Below, piece after piece: positions 8,429-10,618 of a DNA stretch of 10,618 nt. This stretch comes from an uncultured Phocaeicola sp. (GTDB lineage: Bacteria > Bacteroidota > Bacteroidia > Bacteroidales > Bacteroidaceae), in contig CAUBDX010000049.1 of NCBI GenBank assembly GCA_958434805.1, forward strand, positions 1 to 10,618. Reading direction: 5' to 3'. Each line of letters opens with the position of its first letter. Within the stretch, counting starts at the first letter, position 1. Below the pieces are notes generated by a model that did not search any database, had not been told where the DNA came from, and was given only the letters and a program-made list of their open reading frames with translations. The position numbers and the translations under genes are program-made.

Positions 8429-9805
8429 ATGATGAAAAAACACATGACATTAGCCTGCCTTGCAGCTTTGGCATTAAGCATGCAGGCGCAAGAGGGAGGA
8501 ATTTCGCCGGATATGCTTACTCGTATAAAGGGAGCTTACCAACATACTGCATCCGATAAAGCGATTCATAATGCAATGTCGGGTACGAGCATTGCTGTAC
8601 TGGCACGTAATCAGGAACGCTTGGCCAACTTTGATACAGACTTTTCAGATAAAGTTGTTTCGAAGGGAATTACAGACCAGAAACGGTCTAGCAGATGCTG
8701 GCTGTTTACCGGACTGAACGTATTGCGTGCGCAGATGATTGCCAAATATGGTTTGGAGGAAATGACATTTTCGCATAACTACTGCTTCTTTTATGATCAG
8801 TTAGAAAAGGCGAACTTGTTTCTTCAGGGTATCATTGACACTCGCAATAAGCCGATGGATGATAAAATGGTGGAGTGGCTGTTCAAGAATCCGATTGGCG
8901 ATGGCGGGCAGTTTACCGGTGTATCCGATTTGATTATGAAGTATGGAGTGGTTCCTTCTTCTGTGATGCCTGAAACATATAGCAGTGAGAATACTTCGCA
9001 AATCAGTAACCTCATCGCTTTAAAACTCCGTGAATATGGCTTGAAACTTCGTGAAGAAACTGCTGCTGGAGCTAAGCCGAAGGCTTTGGAGGATAAGAAG
9101 ACAGAAATGCTAGCTACGGTTTACCGGATGTTGGCACTGGCGATGGGAGAACCCGTCCAGAAGTTTAAGTGGACAATGAACGGAGTGGAAAAGGAATATA
9201 CGCCTCAGTCATTTTATCAGGAGTTTCTTGGGAATGACCTTGATCATAATTACGTGATGGTGATGAATGACCCCAGCCGTGATTATTATAAGTGTTATGA
9301 GATTGACTATGACCGCCATGTGTACGACGGAAAGAACTGGACTTATGTCAATCTTCCGGTAGAAGAAATCAAAGAAATGGCTATTGCTTCTATTAAGGAT
9401 AGTACGATGATGTATTTCTCTTGCGATGTGGGTAAGTTTGCTGACAGTGACAGAGGTATGCTTGATATTCATAATTTTGATTATGCTTCGCTCATGGGAA
9501 CTGATTTCCCGATGAATAAGAAGCAGCGTATCCAGACTTTTGCCAGCGGTTCGACTCATGCTATGACGCTGATGGCGGTTGATCTTGACAAGGAAGGCAA
9601 GCCCAAGAAATGGATGGTTGAAAACAGTTGGGGTAGTGATACGGGTTTCCGTGGTCACATGATCATGACGGATGAATGGTTTAACGAATATATGTTCCGT
9701 TTGGCTGTAGAGAAGAAATATGTGCCTGAAAAAGTGCTGGATATCTTGAAGCAGAAACCGGTTCGTTTGCCGGCATGGGATCCGATGTTTGCTCCGGAGC
9801 AGTAA
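8429..9805 (+). CDS. Exported C1B cysteine peptidase (bleomycin hydrolase/PepC-like aminopeptidase)
   Basis: A papain-superfamily peptidase of 458 residues. Catalytic residues are all visible: Gln84 (ITDQKRSS), Cys90 (SSRCWLFTGLNVLR), His377 (SGSTHAMTLMAVD) and Asn399 (WMVENSWGSDTGFRG). These are the family C1B motifs, and the length matches bleomycin hydrolases of about 450 residues. Residues 1-20 look like a Sec signal peptide: MMKK, a hydrophobic core LACLAALALS, and probable cleavage after SMQA before QEGG. The product would therefore act in the periplasm, unlike the cytosolic PepC and Gal6 enzymes. Cys10 lies in the hydrophobic core and does not form a proper lipobox. The C-terminus ends in LPAWDPMFAPEQ, aligning in length with the self-capping tail that makes family members aminopeptidases. 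The likely role is trimming peptides taken up or released in the periplasm. The second Met (8432) is an equally possible start. It is probably co-transcribed with nhaC and ends just before a strong terminator. Confidence 0.9.
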   Translation: MMKKHMTLACLAALALSMQAQEGGISPDMLTRIKGAYQHTASDKAIHNAMSGTSIAVLARNQERLANFDTDFSDKVVSKGITDQKRSSRCWLFTGLNVLRAQMIAKYGLEEMTFSHNYCFFYDQLEKANLFLQGIIDTRNKPMDDKMVEWLFKNPIGDGGQFTGVSDLIMKYGVVPSSVMPETYSSENTSQISNLIALKLREYGLKLREETAAGAKPKALEDKKTEMLATVYRMLALAMGEPVQKFKWTMNGVEKEYTPQSFYQEFLGNDLDHNYVMVMNDPSRDYYKCYEIDYDRHVYDGKNWTYVNLPVEEIKEMAIASIKDSTMMYFSCDVGKFADSDRGMLDIHNFDYASLMGTDFPMNKKQRIQTFASGSTHAMTLMAVDLDKEGKPKKWMVENSWGSDTGFRGHMIMTDEWFNEYMFRLAVEKKYVPEKVLDILKQKPVRLPAWDPMFAPEQ

Positions 9806-9819
9806 TTTAAACTGATGAA

Positions 9820-9856
9820 AAAAGAGGTGATAAGCAAATAGCTTGTCACCTCTTTT
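9820..9856. terminator. Bidirectional intrinsic terminator between convergent genes
   Basis: Left arm 9820-9835 (AAAAGAGGTGATAAGC) pairs with right arm 9841-9856 (GCTTGTCACCTCTTTT) over 16 base pairs, with one G-T wobble and a 5-base loop AAATA. The A-run at 9818-9823 on one side and T-run at 9853-9856 on the other give U-tracts in both directions. It lies 14 bases after the peptidase stop codon and 3 bases beyond the end of the convergent NimA-like gene, so it can end both transcripts. Confidence 0.9.
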
Positions 9857-9859
9857 CAT

Positions 9860-10339
9860 TTATTTAGATTTGGCACTGATTTCTTCAATATCTAACCGGA
9901 TGATTTCGGTTCGGTGAAATGACCTGTTGGCGTATTCAATGCCGGTAACTTTGTGTTCCGGACTGTATTTGCTGATGAGCAGCGAAAGGGCAGACATGCG
10001 CTCGGCTTCATGCAGTGTGCGGTGGGCGGTACATTTCAGCAGAATGCTTTCATAAAGGGTGGTGAATTTTTCGGGAATAACCTGTGTACGTCCTACTACG
10101 CAAAAGGAAACCTTGTTGCAGGCATCCAGGCAGCGTAGCTTATGTCCGGAAGGGGCGCAGTGGATATAGATAGAATTACCCCGGTCCCATACATAGCTTA
10201 AAGGAACTCCATAAGCTCCTTCTCCGTTTTCTTCCTGCATGGATAATACACCATATTCTCCATCTTTTAAAATCTCAAAAGCGCGCTTTTCATCCAGCCG
10301 GCGGTCTTGCCGCCGTATTTCTTCATTGTTGAATTTCAT
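9860..10339 (-). CDS. NimA-like pyridoxamine 5'-phosphate oxidase family flavoprotein
   Basis: A 159-residue cytosolic protein with the split-barrel flavin-binding fold of the pyridoxamine-phosphate-oxidase superfamily, in the NimA-like subgroup (PF12900 type). Visible features are an N-terminal basic stretch RRQDRRLDE, then EYGVLSM, YGVPLSYVWD, the conserved IHCAPSGHKL at 59-68 (His60, Gly65, Lys67), VSFCVVG at 77-83, and YESILLKCTA at 96-105. About 160 residues is typical. Such proteins bind FMN or a related cofactor and probably act as small reductases. Nim proteins of this group are linked to 5-nitroimidazole resistance in Bacteroides, but many chromosomal relatives have no shown role in resistance, so that function should not be assumed. 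It is a single-gene unit with its own promoter candidate and leader hairpin. It converges on the peptidase gene and shares its terminator. The ATG at 10339 is the first in frame before the conserved region. Confidence 0.85.
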   Translation of the reverse strand: MKFNNEEIRRQDRRLDEKRAFEILKDGEYGVLSMQEENGEGAYGVPLSYVWDRGNSIYIHCAPSGHKLRCLDACNKVSFCVVGRTQVIPEKFTTLYESILLKCTAHRTLHEAERMSALSLLISKYSPEHKVTGIEYANRSFHRTEIIRLDIEEISAKSK

Positions 10340-10387
10340 GTTTTTCTCTGTTTTTTTGCCTGATTGTGTAAAAGGTTATGCGTCCTT

Positions 10388-10411
10388 GGAAGCATTTATG
10401 AGCTTGCTTCC
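10388..10411 (-). promoter_or_regulatory. Inverted repeat in the leader of the NimA-like gene
   Basis: A perfect 7-base-pair inverted repeat (GGAAGCA and TGCTTCC) with a 10-base loop lies about 49 bases before the ATG, between the candidate promoter and the start codon. It is not followed by a U-run, so it does not look like a terminator. It could be an RNA stem that affects translation or stability, or an operator for a dimeric regulator. The repeat is seen directly; the role is not known. Confidence 0.45.
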
Positions 10412-10433
10412 CAATTTCTCTTTCCACATATTG

Positions 10434-10441
10434 CAAATATA
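10434..10441 (-). promoter_or_regulatory. -7 promoter element of the NimA-like gene
   Basis: On the minus strand positions 10441 to 10434 read TATATTTG, an exact match to TAnnTTTG. The expected start site near 10427 gives a leader of about 88 bases before the ATG at 10339. No clear TTTG lies at the -33 position, but the upstream stretch is very AT-rich. The element begins only 8 bases after the stop codon of the next gene to the right, so the upstream part of the promoter overlaps that gene's end. Confidence 0.55.
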
Positions 10442-10448
10442 CAATTTT

Positions 10449-10618
10449 TTATATAAACTGATCGAGTCCAGTCTTTTTAATGTAAGCTGTTATATGCTCA
10501 TCGAGTTCCTTTCTGAGATAGTCATACTCTACCGTACCTCCGAAGTCATCGTTGATTTCGTACCTCGAACGTATCCTGCGCCATGTGAGCGCGTGCAGTC
10601 AGTTCCTCTTCATCTTCT
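10449..10618 (-). pseudogene. C-terminal end of an unrecognised gene, apparently frameshifted, cut by the window edge
   Basis: The minus strand carries two protein-like stretches in different frames. From the edge, one frame reads EDEEELTARAHMAQDTFE and then stops at TGA (10548-10546). The next frame reads YEINDDFGGTVEYDYLRK followed by ELDEHITAYIKKTGLDQFI and stops at TAA (10451-10449), but it is itself blocked upstream by a stop at 10601-10599. Dropping one base of the CC pair at 10563-10564 joins them into a continuous acidic, helical-looking C-terminus. This suggests a one-base insertion, either a real frameshift in a decaying gene or a sequence error. I do not recognise the family. The rest of the gene lies beyond the window, so whether it is functional cannot be judged. 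Confidence 0.4.

Noticed and set aside
8429..8491. Possible lipoprotein signal with Cys10 in the exported peptidase
   Set aside because: The residues before Cys10 (TLA) do not fit a standard lipobox, and the Cys is at the start of the hydrophobic core rather than its end. A type I signal peptide cleaved near residue 20 fits better.
9209..9859. A 216-codon open frame on the minus strand across the peptidase gene
   Set aside because: It is antisense to the C1B peptidase, whose catalytic motifs are all in the plus frame. Its translation is rich in His and Ile with no recognisable domain, as expected of a shadow frame.
10449..10618. Programmed +1 frameshift at the right-edge gene
   Set aside because: No slippery codon with a nearby stop codon and stimulator pattern, such as the prfB type, is evident. 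A one-base insertion or sequence error is simpler.
1..10618. CRISPR array, insertion sequence, phage or defence island
   Set aside because: No regularly spaced repeats, terminal inverted repeats, transposase or integrase motifs, or tRNA-like structure were seen. The complete genes are all common chromosomal families.

Overview
The window reads as ordinary chromosome from a gut-type Bacteroidales bacterium (Bacteroides, Phocaeicola or a close relative). This rests on three things. Start codons lack clear Shine-Dalgarno sequences. Several gene edges carry the Bacteroides -7 promoter element TAnnTTTG. The gene content also fits: a very large Bacteroidetes-type TamB, the agmatine route to putrescine, and a secreted C1B cysteine peptidase. 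The species cannot be fixed from sequence reading alone.

Layout, left to right. Positions 3-34 hold a likely leftward promoter for a gene beyond the left edge. Positions 112-6583 are a tight leftward operon, transcribed in the order tamB, aguA, aguB, with both junctions formed by 4-base ATGA stop/start overlaps. AguA deiminates agmatine to N-carbamoylputrescine, and AguB hydrolyses that to putrescine. TamB is an inner-membrane-anchored periplasm-spanning protein for envelope biogenesis. About 390 bases of AT-rich divergent intergenic DNA follow. A rightward pair comes next: an NhaC-family Na+/H+ antiporter (6978-8414) and, 14 bases later, an exported bleomycin-hydrolase/PepC-like peptidase (8429-9805). 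A strong bidirectional terminator (9820-9856) separates this pair from a convergent leftward gene for a NimA-like flavin-binding protein of the pyridoxamine-phosphate-oxidase fold (9860-10339). That gene has a good -7 element and a hairpin in its leader. The right edge holds the C-terminal end of an unrecognised leftward gene that seems to need a one-base frame change to be read through.

I found no CRISPR array, insertion sequence, tRNA, rRNA or defence system, and no clear sign of a new multi-gene system. The points most worth a second look are the translational coupling of TamB to putrescine synthesis, the lysine/arginine-rich tail of TamB, the exported form of a normally cytosolic peptidase family with a length-conserved but altered C-terminal tail, and the apparently frameshifted gene end at the right edge.
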